From Aliivibrio sp. 1S175 (GTDB lineage Bacteria > Pseudomonadota > Gammaproteobacteria > Enterobacterales > Vibrionaceae): a DNA stretch of 64,000 nucleotides. Below the pieces are notes generated by a model that saw nothing but the letters and a program-made list of their open reading frames with translations, ran no database searches and was not told the origin of the DNA. The DNA is taken from contig NZ_MAJS01000046.1 in assembly GCF_001690985.1 (NCBI RefSeq), positions 289,366 through 353,365 of the forward strand, in the 5' to 3' direction. The translations under genes were made by a program, and so were the position numbers. This document shows positions 53,657 through 64,000 of this stretch, piece by piece (position 1 is the first letter of the stretch; every line of letters starts with the position of its first letter).

Positions 53657-55438
53657 CTAGCCTATCAATCGCTCAAACTCATCAATTTGTTGGCTTACTC
53701 TGTCTAAGCTCTGTTGCCAAAACGTTTCTTTGGTTAAATCCATCTGCAAATGTTTTTCAACCACTTCTTCTGCTCGCATAGAGCCAGTATCACGCAGTAA
53801 ACTCACATAATCACGATAGAAATGTTGACCTTTCGCTTCTCGTTGTGCATATACGCCAATACTAAATAAATAACCAAACAAATATGGGTAGTTATAAAAA
53901 CTCACTTCCGGAATACTAAAGTGCAATTTACTTGCCCAGAATAGTGAGTCCGGCTCTGACATTGAATCCCCATACCATTCAGTCCAAGTCTTACTCATTA
54001 GATCAGACAGTTGTTCTGGCCCTAGTTCTTTATTTGATCGTTGCTCATAAAAGGCTTTTTCAAACTCATAGCGAACAGGAATATTAATGGTTAGTGCTAG
54101 TGCAGAAGATAACTCTTCCCATAGCATTTCAATTTTGTCTTCTTTGGTTTTAGCTTTAGCAAGCAGCGCATCACGTACGACATTTTCAGCAAAGATCGAC
54201 GCGGTTTCTGCCAATGTCATTGGGTATTTAGTTTTACACAATGGCATGCCTCGCATCACCCAATTATGGAAGGCGTGACCTAGCTCATGCGCTAACGTCA
54301 ATACATCGGACATGCTATTGCCCCATGTCATAAAGACCAGTGGCGTTCTAGAGTCAGCAAATTTAGTACAGTAAGCGCCAAGACGTTTTGTTTCTTGTGG
54401 CGCGGCATCGATCCAACCATTTTTTACCATCAAATCAACAAAATCGGCCATTTCTTGCGAAACACCTGCAAATGCGTCCTTAATGATATCAATCGCTTCA
54501 TCAAAGCTATACTGAGAGGCTTCGCCAATAAGCGGAGGCATAGAAGCAAGTTGGTCCCAAGGGGTTAACTGCTCAGTCCCAAACATCTTAGCCATTAAGC
54601 GCCCTGCTTTTTGGCCTACTGCCCGATTCTTCTTCGCAACTGACATCATGCTATCTAGTGTGACTTGCTCAATACGGCTGCCGTGTAAGCTTGGCTCAAG
54701 AAAATGAAGATCATTCACTGAACTGCGTTTTTGATATTCAGTTAATCTCCAGCCTGCTAATGCATTTAGGATCGCCGAAAAACTTTCTTGATTTTGCTTC
54801 ATAGCGAATTGAATCGCACACCAGGCAGACTCTCTACGAAGCGTATCACTGCCATAAAGTATACTTGCCGCTTGTGATAAACCTATAGTCTCCTTTGTGC
54901 CATCTGGAAGTTGCAGGGTCACTTTCATAGAGCCTGTTATGTTATCGTATAAACGACCCCACGCATTTTTACCATCGACACTCATAGCGGACAGTAATTG
55001 CTCTTCTTTTACACTTAACCGTGTTGCTACTAACTTTCTCTCTTCTTCTAATAAGAAGCGTTGTGCTTCAAGATCATCACTCAACGACAATACTGATTCA
55101 AACAACTCCGTTGGTGCATTCACAATCGCATCTAAATACGGGCTGAAGGCTTGTGAAAGATCCGAAGATAACTTAGTCATTTGGTTCACTAAGGCTTTGG
55201 CTTGTGCGTTTGAAGCGTCAACAGAAGCAATGCAATTTCCATAGCTCGCTACGGTTGCTAGCTGAACTGAAATTGATTCTTTCTCGATAATCGCTTGCTG
55301 TAAATTCGCAGCCTCAAGATTGACGTCAAAAAATGAGAATTCAGAAATACGAAGCTCAATATGAGCAATAGTGTCGATTAGCTTTGGATCATCAAGTGAT
55401 AGAAAGGCAATAGAGAGATCCCAACTTGGTGCTGTCAT
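53657..55438 (-). CDS. M3-family oligoendopeptidase F-type metallopeptidase
   Basis: I choose the ATG at 55438 (MTAPSWDL), which has an AAGGA site nine nt upstream; a longer frame to 55504 lacks one. The 593-residue cytosolic protein has the zinc motif HELGH at 384-388 with the downstream Glu (AETASIFAE, about 412) of M3/PepF enzymes. It would cut short peptides in the cytosol. About 590-600 residues is the usual length for this clade. The astE gene follows upstream on the same strand, 87 nt away. Confidence 0.9.
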   Translation of the reverse strand: MTAPSWDLSIAFLSLDDPKLIDTIAHIELRISEFSFFDVNLEAANLQQAIIEKESISVQLATVASYGNCIASVDASNAQAKALVNQMTKLSSDLSQAFSPYLDAIVNAPTELFESVLSLSDDLEAQRFLLEEERKLVATRLSVKEEQLLSAMSVDGKNAWGRLYDNITGSMKVTLQLPDGTKETIGLSQAASILYGSDTLRRESAWCAIQFAMKQNQESFSAILNALAGWRLTEYQKRSSVNDLHFLEPSLHGSRIEQVTLDSMMSVAKKNRAVGQKAGRLMAKMFGTEQLTPWDQLASMPPLIGEASQYSFDEAIDIIKDAFAGVSQEMADFVDLMVKNGWIDAAPQETKRLGAYCTKFADSRTPLVFMTWGNSMSDVLTLAHELGHAFHNWVMRGMPLCKTKYPMTLAETASIFAENVVRDALLAKAKTKEDKIEMLWEELSSALALTINIPVRYEFEKAFYEQRSNKELGPEQLSDLMSKTWTEWYGDSMSEPDSLFWASKLHFSIPEVSFYNYPYLFGYLFSIGVYAQREAKGQHFYRDYVSLLRDTGSMRAEEVVEKHLQMDLTKETFWQQSLDRVSQQIDEFERLIG

Positions 55439-55525
55439 GATTTTATGTCCTTTTATTTTGTTTCTATCATCATAACAAGTGAATCTATTTGGTAAAGCGA
55501 ACAATTACTTAAGTTCATTTTTAAA

Positions 55526-56530
55526 TCAATCTGTCTTTATTTTCTGAACCAATAGACACGCTCTATGCCCATTTTCTACGTTGGCATTAGGGAAGACAAC
55601 GCTCTCACCACTAGCTTGAGCGGTATATTGCACATCACCATCGGTAGCGAGTACGTCGTTTTCAGTAAATGACGTGAAGTTAGCGAGATCACTAGGGAAA
55701 TGAAACGTAAATTGGCTGCTTTGTTTCATAATGCTTCGCGTGACTTGGTATTCTATCAATGTCGAATCAGACGACGACTGCTCAAAATAATCAGCGTGAC
55801 TGATCAGATCTCTTAATGCTTCGTTAAACTCAGAAAGTAAGGTTAAGTCGTTCTCCCCCATTTTTGATACTTTACCAAGCTCAACCGTTGCCGCATGTGC
55901 ACCATAATATTCGGCACTGTACCAACTAAACGTGGATGCAGGAGTTTCAGAAAATAAACACGCTTCTATTTTACTGCGTGATAGGAAATCTAATAATGGC
56001 TCTGAGCGCTTATAATGTTGATTATATGGGTGTATTGCAAAGGTATAGTGCTGAGATGAACGAATAGCGCAATGTAGATCTAAATGCCATTTTTCTTTTG
56101 CATTATGCTTGGTAAAAAAGCTATCTACGCTTCGCATTAAACGATTGGCTAAGTCGATTTCAACAATGTCTTTATTTTCATCTTGGTGGTGGCTAAAAAG
56201 TCGATTTAGGTTGGTATCAATAAAACGAGTGTGTTGATGAGTTGCCGCGGGATGGCCATAGATAAATAAACAAGGCTGAGAAAGTGATAACCTCCCACTT
56301 TGTATGTCTTCAATAATCTGATCAAGCAACTCTATTGGTGAGGTTTCGTTACCATGAATACCGGATGAAAGCACAATGGCTCGATGAGGTTCAAAATCCA
56401 ATTCAGGAACAAACTCCACTACGCCACGACTGTGTAAAATGACTTGAGTTCCGTTAGCAAGTTGCCAAGTCACTTCTTTCACTGAGGTAGATAAATCTAA
56501 TGTATTTTGAATAAATGAAATATGATCCAT
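55526..56530 (-). CDS. astE: Succinylglutamate desuccinylase
   Basis: This 334-residue zinc hydrolase carries the AstE/aspartoacylase zinc pair in SGIHGNETSPIELL (His59, Glu62) and a third ligand His in WHLDLHCAIR. It releases succinate from N-succinylglutamate, the last step of the AST arginine-degradation pathway. No other ast genes are in view, which is usual when astE lies apart from astCADB in Vibrio. Its 334 residues agree with the family. Confidence 0.9.
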   Translation of the reverse strand: MDHISFIQNTLDLSTSVKEVTWQLANGTQVILHSRGVVEFVPELDFEPHRAIVLSSGIHGNETSPIELLDQIIEDIQSGRLSLSQPCLFIYGHPAATHQHTRFIDTNLNRLFSHHQDENKDIVEIDLANRLMRSVDSFFTKHNAKEKWHLDLHCAIRSSQHYTFAIHPYNQHYKRSEPLLDFLSRSKIEACLFSETPASTFSWYSAEYYGAHAATVELGKVSKMGENDLTLLSEFNEALRDLISHADYFEQSSSDSTLIEYQVTRSIMKQSSQFTFHFPSDLANFTSFTENDVLATDGDVQYTAQASGESVVFPNANVENGHRACLLVQKIKTD

Positions 56531-56715
56531 TGGTACTTCTCTTCCTTGGTAATATATTCAACCAAAAAACTGTACCACTAGCAATACAATAAAATAACAA
56601 GATAACAACATTTGTGTGAGTTGAGCCATACTCTCTTATATTGATAAATACAAAAAAGCTGCATAACAAATAAATGTTATACAGCTTTCATTTTTCTTAG
56701 CTCAAGATGGCAAGA

Positions 56716-57012
56716 TTATTTTTCTACCGGTAGACTCTCAACACGAGCTTTCAGTTTCTGACCCGGTTTAAATGTAACAACTCGGCGTGCAGAAATTGGA
56801 ATATCTTCCCCAGTTTTTGGGTTACGTCCAGGTCGCTCACTCTTTTCGCGTAAGTCAAAATTACCAAAACCAGATAACTTTACTTGCTCGCCACTCTCTA
56901 GAGCTTGCTTAATCTCTTCGAAAAATACTTCTACCGTTTCCTTGGCGTCGCGTTTACTTAATCCAACTTTTTCAAATAAGGTCTCAGCCAAATCAGCTTT
57001 AGTGAGTGCCAT
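56716..57012 (-). CDS. ihfA: Integration host factor alpha subunit
   Basis: This 98-residue protein is Ihf[41 protein letters not shown] with the DNA-kinking Pro in the beta arm, and the tail RVESLPVEK. With IhfB it bends DNA at consensus sites in replication, recombination and transcription. It lies downstream of pheST as in enterobacteria, but a strong terminator after pheT and a 524-nt gap suggest its own promoter. Confidence 0.97.
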   Translation of the reverse strand: MALTKADLAETLFEKVGLSKRDAKETVEVFFEEIKQALESGEQVKLSGFGNFDLREKSERPGRNPKTGEDIPISARRVVTFKPGQKLKARVESLPVEK

Positions 57013-57536
57013 AAAAACTACCCTCAGGTTACGTTAGAGATAGTTACAGTATTTACTGTAACCGGAAACTGAATTGTTAGAACAACGACTTAACATTGCA
57101 TCAACTAAGGACAGTGTATGCCAACCATCTGATTTTCGCCAACTTTTTTCTTAAAAATCATGCACTATTTATGAGATGGCGATCAAATTTATAAGCTATT
57201 TACACTAAGATATCTCATATCTACCTAAGCTAAGTTGTTGATTTGGTATTTAACACTAGTTATTCCGACTTTATTAGTTTATTTGTCTGTATGTAATATT
57301 GTGATGCAACGCAGATATTTATTAATAGAATTAAAAATAAGGCATCTATTTGATTGTGAACAAGTTAGTTTTAAGCAAATTTTAGAGCGACAAAAACCAA
57401 ACACAAAAACTTCTTTCCGTTTCAGAATTATATACTGAGATTAGATTATGAGCGTCAATTGTTACGAATAATAAAAAAACCCAGCATTGATCACTCAATG
57501 CTGGGTTTACTTTATTTATGCAGTGTTAGCTGCTAA
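57013..57536. other. Gap between pheT and ihfA
   Basis: This 524-nt gap contains the pheT terminator (57473-57508) and presumably the ihfA promoter. A TTG-started plus-strand frame of 67 codons at 57235 begins with a hydrophobic segment, but there is no ribosome site or family match, so I leave it uncalled. Confidence 0.6.
57473..57508 (-). terminator. Terminator after pheT
   Basis: On the minus strand AAACCCAGCATTGA-GTGA-TCAATGCTGGGTTT is followed by TTTTTAT. The 14-bp stem lies about 30 nt after the pheT stop. Confidence 0.9.
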
Positions 57537-59924
57537 TTAGTCGCGCAATGTCGCTGAGAATTTCTCACCAATTGCGGCAACGATAGCGTCAACAGCTGAA
57601 GTGATATCAGCCTCTTCTAACGTACGCTCAACAGATTGAAGTGTCAGTGCGATTGCAAGACTCTTCTTACCGTCTTCAACACCTTGACCGCGGTACACAT
57701 CGAACAGTTTCGCGCTAGTTAATAGCTCGCCACCTGATGCTAAACATTCAGCAACGATGTCACCAGAAGCAATTGCTTCATCTGCAACGATTGCGATATC
57801 ACGACGGTTTGCAGGGAACTTAGATACTGCTGCCGCTTCAGGGATAATGCGAGTGTTGATTGCATCCCACTCGATTTCAAACATGATTGTACGACCGTTC
57901 AAGCCAAACTTGCGCTCTAGCTCTGGGTGTACTGTACCGATGAAACCCACTTCTTTTCCGCCAACAACGATAGCTGCTGTTTGGCCCGGGTGAAGTGCTG
58001 GGTGTTGTGCTGCTTTAAACTCGTACGCTAATTCGTTAGCAGTTAGTTCAAGTACCGCTTCTAAATCGCCTTTAAGGTCGAAAAAGTCAACGGTGTTTGT
58101 TGCGATATCCCAGTGCTCTTCACCACGAGTACCAGCGATGATACCAGCAAGCATCATTTCTTGACGCATGCCGTTTTCTGCTGATTCTTCAGGAATAAAA
58201 CGCAGACCAGATTCGAATAAACGAACGCGTGGTTGCTGACGTTTTTGGTTATGAACAACAGTGTTGATCAAACCAGTCCATAGGCTTAGGCGCATTGCTG
58301 ACATGTCAGCTGAAATTGGGAATGGCAGAATTAACGGCTCAATCTCAGGCACGATCAGTTTTTGTTGCTCAGGCTCTACGAAGCTGTAGGTAATTGCTTC
58401 GTGGTAACCACGGTCAACAAGAAGATCACGAACACGCTTAAGCGGTTGGTTTGCTTCTTTGTGATCGTTCATGTTTAGTGCAGCAACAGGTGCTTGGTTT
58501 GGAATGTTATTGTAACCGTAGATACGACCTACTTCTTCAATTAGGTCTTGCTCGATTGCAATATCAAAACGCCATGATGGAGATGTTGCTGTCCAACCTG
58601 TGTCAGTGCTTTCAACAGAACAACCTAGACGAGTAAGGATCTCAACCACATCTGTTGATGGGATGTGATGACCTAATAGGCCGTCTAGTTTGCTTCGACG
58701 TAGCGCAACTGTGCTTTCTTTTGGAAGATCTGCTTCAGATTCAGCCGCAGAAATAGGCGCAACTTCACCACCACAAAGTTCAACAAGAAGCTGTGTTGCA
58801 CGCTCCATCGCTGTTGCTTGTAGTGTAGAGTCAACACCACGTTCAAAACGTAGAGATGAATCAGTGTGTAGACCGTATGCACGAGCACGACCACGGATGT
58901 GATCTGGTGCGAAGAACGCACACTCAAGCATTATGTCAGTTGTTTCAGACGTAACGCCTGATTCTTTACCACCAAAGATACCAGCAATTGCTAGTGCTTT
59001 GTTTTGGTCAGCAATAACAAGTGTATTGCTGTTTAGTTTCGCTTCGTTGCCATCAAGAAGAGTTAATTTCTCATCTTGTTCAGCCATACGAACCACAATG
59101 CCGCCGTCGATCTTAGACAGATCAAATGCGTGCATTGGTTGGCCTTGCTCAAGCATTACGTAGTTTGTAATATCAACAATCGCATCGATTGAACGAATAC
59201 CACAACGACGCAGTTTCTCTTGCATCCAAATTGGCGTTTCCGCTTTTGCGTTTACGTTCTTGATAACACGACCAAGGTAACGTGGACACGCTTCAGTTGC
59301 TTTAACGTCAATAGAAACGGTATCTTCGATGCTTGTTGTTACTGCTTCGATAGTTGGTTCTGTTACGTCTGCACGGTTAAGAACACCCACTTCACGGGCT
59401 AAACCACGAATGCTGAAACAGTCAGCGCGGTTTGCTGTTAGGTCAACATCGATAGCAACATCGTTAAGCTCAAGAAGCTCACGCACGTCCATACCTAATG
59501 TAGAGCCTTCTGGTAATTCTAAAATACCGTCAGATTCAACATCAATACCCAGCTCAGAGAAAGAACAAAGCATGCCGTGTGATGGAACACCACGTAGTTT
59601 TGCTTTCTTAATTTTAAAGTCACCAGGAAGTACAGCACCAACCGTTGCAACTGCAACCGTTAGACCAAGACGACAGTTAGATGCACCACAAACGATGTCT
59701 AAAAGCTCTTCTTCGCCGATATCAATTTTAGTTACACGAAGTTTGTCTGCGTCTGGGTGTTGACCACACTCAACCACTTTACCTACTTTAACGCCGGTGA
59801 ACTCACCAGCAACAGGTGCAACTTCATCAACTTCCAAACCAGCCATTGTGATTTGGTGAGCTAGCTCTTCGCTGTTAATAGCAGGTTTAACCCACTCGCG
59901 TAGCCAAGATTCACTGAATTTCAT
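57537..59924 (-). CDS. pheT: Phenylalanyl-tRNA synthetase beta subunit
   Basis: This 795-residue protein matches PheT over its length: an N-terminal tRNA-binding EMAP-like domain (about 40-150; [21 protein letters not shown]), B3/B4 editing domain, B5, the catalytic-like core, and the C-terminal anticodon-binding FDX-ACB domain ([16 protein letters not shown]). With PheS it forms the alpha2-beta2 enzyme that charges tRNA-Phe. It follows pheS by 17 nt. Confidence 0.97.
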   Translation of the reverse strand: MKFSESWLREWVKPAINSEELAHQITMAGLEVDEVAPVAGEFTGVKVGKVVECGQHPDADKLRVTKIDIGEEELLDIVCGASNCRLGLTVAVATVGAVLPGDFKIKKAKLRGVPSHGMLCSFSELGIDVESDGILELPEGSTLGMDVRELLELNDVAIDVDLTANRADCFSIRGLAREVGVLNRADVTEPTIEAVTTSIEDTVSIDVKATEACPRYLGRVIKNVNAKAETPIWMQEKLRRCGIRSIDAIVDITNYVMLEQGQPMHAFDLSKIDGGIVVRMAEQDEKLTLLDGNEAKLNSNTLVIADQNKALAIAGIFGGKESGVTSETTDIMLECAFFAPDHIRGRARAYGLHTDSSLRFERGVDSTLQATAMERATQLLVELCGGEVAPISAAESEADLPKESTVALRRSKLDGLLGHHIPSTDVVEILTRLGCSVESTDTGWTATSPSWRFDIAIEQDLIEEVGRIYGYNNIPNQAPVAALNMNDHKEANQPLKRVRDLLVDRGYHEAITYSFVEPEQQKLIVPEIEPLILPFPISADMSAMRLSLWTGLINTVVHNQKRQQPRVRLFESGLRFIPEESAENGMRQEMMLAGIIAGTRGEEHWDIATNTVDFFDLKGDLEAVLELTANELAYEFKAAQHPALHPGQTAAIVVGGKEVGFIGTVHPELERKFGLNGRTIMFEIEWDAINTRIIPEAAAVSKFPANRRDIAIVADEAIASGDIVAECLASGGELLTSAKLFDVYRGQGVEDGKKSLAIALTLQSVERTLEEADITSAVDAIVAAIGEKFSATLRD

Positions 59925-59941
59925 AAATTTCTAGCCCCGAA

Positions 59942-61242
<1,301 letters not shown>

Positions 61243-63441
61243 ATGTCTAATAAAAAAACGCTTTTAGCTGCGTCTATTTTAGTTGCTATCTCCCCTATTC
61301 TTCATGCAGAAACCTCTTCGAATGGGAATGCGACAATGTTTGATGAGGTTGTTGTATCGGCAACTCGAACAGAACAAAGCATCAAAGATGTATCAAGCTC
61401 TATATCAAAAGTAACTGCTGAAGACATTGATAAGACAATGGCAACCAGTGTTCAAGATGCTTTAAAATATACACCTGGGGTAACTGCAAATGGTGGCGGT
61501 CGTTTTGGTTTATCAGGATTTACTATTCGTGGTATGAGTGATAGCCGAATTAAAGTACTTGTAGATGGTGTCCAACAACCTACCCCATATAACCCCGGTT
61601 CAAACGAACAGCGTAAATATCCTAGCGCTATTGAAATCGATACCTTAAAAGCCATTGAAGTAAACAAAGGCCCCTCTTCTACGCTTTATGGCTCTGATGC
61701 ACTTGGTGGTACCGTTCTAATGGAGACTAAAAATCCTGAAGATATTTTAAGAACCGAAGGAGACGAAAACGCTTTTGAAGTAAAAACAGGTTATAACAGC
61801 GTAGATTCAAGCACGAAAACTACAGGTACTTGGGCAATGCGCGCTGCTGAACTAGAAACTTTAGTAATGCTGACGTATAAAAAAGGCAGTGAATCACAAA
61901 CCCACTCTAACGGCGCAGATATTGAAGGCCCAGATCGTGGAGCAGCAAACCCAGCGGATGCACAAATTGGCAACTTATTAGCAAAAGCCTTTTACCAATT
62001 AAATGATTCGCATCGCATCGGCACGACTGTGGAATATTACACCTCTCAATATGATGAAGATGAGCTTTCCCAAAATGGTTATTCTATGATGAGTGGAGGG
62101 GTGCCTATTATTACTTATTATGATAACTACAACAAGGACACAACAACTCGATTACGCGTTGGTTTAGAGCATGAATGGACAGCTAATAATGCGCTATTCG
62201 ATACGCTAGAATCAAAATTAAATGTACAACAAACTGAATCATTATCTGAAAACTATGATACTTCAACTGGATCTTACGGCAGTGGTCGCCGGATGCGTGA
62301 ACGTATTGCTAACGATGATTCAATCCAATTTGACGCACAGTTTGATAAAATCGCCGAGTTTGGAGAAGGATTCCATCAAATCACTTATGGCCTGAGCTTT
62401 AGACAAAACAAGTTTGCAACTGAAAACACCGATTACAAATACGACCAAGGCACATCTGGCCCCGGACATACCGATATGCCAGATGCAACAATGACTCAAT
62501 ACGGTATTTTTGCACAGGACCAAGCTTTCTTACTTGATGAACAGTTAGTGCTAACTGCTGGTTTACGTTATGACTCATTTGAAGCGAAACCAGAAACAAA
62601 TGACGGTTTTGAAACAGAATATCCTGACAGCAAAAATGACGCTTTCACCGCTAAATTAGGTTCGGTTTATCATATAAACAATAACTTTAGTGTACTTGCT
62701 CAAGTAAGCCAAGGCTTTAAAGCCCCTACTCTACAAGACATGTACTACTTCTATGACAGTGGCACTGTCATAGATGCAAACCCAGATCTTAAAGCCGAAA
62801 GCAGCATTTCTTATGAAACAGGAATTCGAGCACAATCGAATGCCGCACAGGTTGAATTAATCGCTTTCTATAATGATTATTCTGATTTCATCAATCAACA
62901 ATATATAGGTAAAGTTGTTGGTGGCCCGAACGATGGAAAAGAACATTACACAAAAGAAAATATCGATTCTGTGGAAATTTATGGTGTTGAATTTAGTTCT
63001 ACTTATTTATTAGATGAAGCGTTTGATGCACCTCAAGGAACCTACTCTAAGCTAAGTATTGCTTATGCTGAAGGCCGAGATAAAAAAACTGGCGCATCAA
63101 TAGACAGTGTTGCCCCACTCACTTCAAACCTAGGTTTAGGTTATGACTCTGTCGGCTATACTTACGGTGCTTTATTAAATATAAATATGGTTGCGGCAAA
63201 AGATAAATGGTCAAACGTTGGTCATGAAAACATTGATGTTGCAGGCTACACCTTGGTTGATTTAACCGCTTACTACAAACCAATGAAAGATTTGACGCTT
63301 CGTGGTGGCTTATTCAATGCGCTTGATAAACAGTACTGGTTATATAACGACATGATTGGTACTGAAGCCGGTGAAGATGGGATTGACCGTCAAGCTCAAG
63401 CAGGTCGTAACTGGGGTATTGAGTTAGATTATAAATTCTAA
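61243..63441 (+). CDS. TonB-dependent outer-membrane receptor, heme type
   Basis: This 732-residue receptor has a signal peptide ending near residue 23 (PILHAETS), a TonB box (DEVVVSATRT, about 34-43), a plug (about 45-165; LVDGVQQPTPYNPGS) and a 22-strand-type barrel ending LDYKF. The segment GFKAPTLQDMYYFYDSGT and then NPDLKAES corresponds to the FRAP and NPNL boxes of heme/hemoglobin receptors. It would import heme or a heme-protein ligand, energised by TonB. A Fur box upstream and a terminator downstream make it a single-gene iron-regulated unit. Confidence 0.88.
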   Translation: MSNKKTLLAASILVAISPILHAETSSNGNATMFDEVVVSATRTEQSIKDVSSSISKVTAEDIDKTMATSVQDALKYTPGVTANGGGRFGLSGFTIRGMSDSRIKVLVDGVQQPTPYNPGSNEQRKYPSAIEIDTLKAIEVNKGPSSTLYGSDALGGTVLMETKNPEDILRTEGDENAFEVKTGYNSVDSSTKTTGTWAMRAAELETLVMLTYKKGSESQTHSNGADIEGPDRGAANPADAQIGNLLAKAFYQLNDSHRIGTTVEYYTSQYDEDELSQNGYSMMSGGVPIITYYDNYNKDTTTRLRVGLEHEWTANNALFDTLESKLNVQQTESLSENYDTSTGSYGSGRRMRERIANDDSIQFDAQFDKIAEFGEGFHQITYGLSFRQNKFATENTDYKYDQGTSGPGHTDMPDATMTQYGIFAQDQAFLLDEQLVLTAGLRYDSFEAKPETNDGFETEYPDSKNDAFTAKLGSVYHINNNFSVLAQVSQGFKAPTLQDMYYFYDSGTVIDANPDLKAESSISYETGIRAQSNAAQVELIAFYNDYSDFINQQYIGKVVGGPNDGKEHYTKENIDSVEIYGVEFSSTYLLDEAFDAPQGTYSKLSIAYAEGRDKKTGASIDSVAPLTSNLGLGYDSVGYTYGALLNINMVAAKDKWSNVGHENIDVAGYTLVDLTAYYKPMKDLTLRGGLFNALDKQYWLYNDMIGTEAGEDGIDRQAQAGRNWGIELDYKF

Positions 63442-63461
63442 ATTTAGAACTCAACACTAAT

Positions 63462-63487
63462 AAAAGCGGCTTCGTTGCCGCTTTTTT
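63462..63487 (+). terminator. Terminator after the TonB receptor gene
   Basis: AAAAGCGGC-TTCGTT-GCCGCTTTTTT lies about 20 nt after the receptor stop. The GC-rich stem and T-run are classic. Confidence 0.9.
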
Positions 63488-63526
63488 ATTTCAGTTACTA
63501 TTATGATTCAACAATACCATTTCACA

Positions 63527-64000
63527 TCAATCCTGACCCATTGGATGTAAGAACTCTTTATATTTATAATGGGAATAAATATCATCTTCTTCCTCTACCT
63601 CATAAAAATGACCATTTGGATAGAATTCCCTTAAGGTATTGAAAATTTGATTAATGTTTTTACCATTACTGATAAAACCATTCCCTGAAACTAATAAATC
63701 TGCATTGGGAAGTATTGATACATAATTTGCTTTTGAAGACTTTATTATCACTGACTCATCAAAATACAACGTTTCAAACATCATAGGTTTCAACCTAAAG
63801 TTAATCAGTTTGAATGAGAGTAACGCACTTGCCCCAGCTCCAATGAACGCCATAGGACCAACAAAAACAACAGCAATCAAACATACAACGACCCCCACTC
63901 GACCTATCATTCGTATGCATTGATATGCATACTCTGGCACAACATCTGCCTGCTCGGTTAATATTCCGTTTTTAGTAAATTTGTAAATCCGCTTTATGTC
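63527..64000 (-). CDS. Unrecognised membrane protein (5' end outside window)
   Basis: The minus-strand frame is open from the right window edge (DIKRIYKFTKNGILTEQADV continuing into PEYAYQ) to the stop at 63527. The GTG at 63940 is thus probably internal and the true start is outside. The visible 157 residues have two adjacent hydrophobic segments (GVVVCLIAVVFVGPMAFIG and ASALLSF) and a charged C-terminal cytosolic tail with EVEEEDD. No family was recognised. Confidence 0.6.
   Translation of the reverse strand, partial: DIKRIYKFTKNGILTEQADVVPEYAYQCIRMIGRVGVVVCLIAVVFVGPMAFIGAGASALLSFKLINFRLKPMMFETLYFDESVIIKSSKANYVSILPNADLLVSGNGFISNGKNINQIFNTLREFYPNGHFYEVEEEDDIYSHYKYKEFLHPMGQD

Noticed and set aside
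57235..57438. 67-codon TTG-started frame with a hydrophobic start
   Set aside because: It has no ribosome site or family match, lies antisense to the genes on both sides and is in AT-rich promoter sequence.

Overview
The window looks like a chromosomal segment of a low-GC marine Vibrionaceae, most like Aliivibrio/Vibrio. The grounds are the right-hand core block (aroH-like DAHP synthase, yajQ, astE, ihfA, pheT, pheS, a Fur-box TonB receptor) and Vibrio-type families (DUF2787, RadC remnant, zrg-like ABC operon). Assignments come from reading the sequence and from remembered family motifs; no database search was run.

Layout. 1-13.3 kb: partial LysR regulator, patatin-like lipoprotein, an AspT-type exchanger, an aaeXAB-like efflux operon, an unrecognised outer-membrane protein, then glutamate decarboxylase followed by a second AspT-type exchanger and a small membrane protein. 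An 18-nt motif recurs four times in the promoter regions here, suggesting one regulon. 13.8-16.5 kb: a zinc-type (zrg-like) ABC operon. 16.5-17.9 kb: gene debris, including an integrase and tRNA-end remnant.

About 17.05-46.48 kb: a genomic island. A 361-bp stretch (17054-17414) recurs in direct orientation at 46115-46478. Each copy carries the 5' end of a tyrosine integrase, a terminator and the 3' end of tRNA-Val(GAC); the intact tRNA is on the right. The island holds (i) a polysaccharide-utilisation locus with a KdgM-like porin, two PL8 lyases and a PL14-like lipoprotein on the minus strand, and on the plus strand a DeoR regulator, mannose-family PTS, GH105 unsaturated uronyl hydrolase, KduD, DhuI-like isomerase, KdgK and KdgA. 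This would degrade a uronate polysaccharide such as hyaluronan or chondroitin outside the inner membrane, import disaccharides by PTS, and convert the uronate to pyruvate plus glyceraldehyde-3-phosphate. It also holds (ii) a Wadjet/MksBEFG-like plasmid-defence operon (SMC, MukE-like, kleisin-like, TOPRIM) with a divergent WYL regulator and a palindromic operator candidate, (iii) a Crp/Fnr gene and a PnuC-uridine phosphorylase deletion chimera, and (iv) decayed radC, DUF2787 and integrase genes.

46.5-64 kb: core genes including tRNA-Val, a dCache-GGDEF protein, an S1-domain protein, a lone PEP-utilising barrel domain, DAHP synthase, yajQ, an M3 peptidase, astE, ihfA, pheT, pheS, a heme-type TonB receptor and a partial gene at the right edge.
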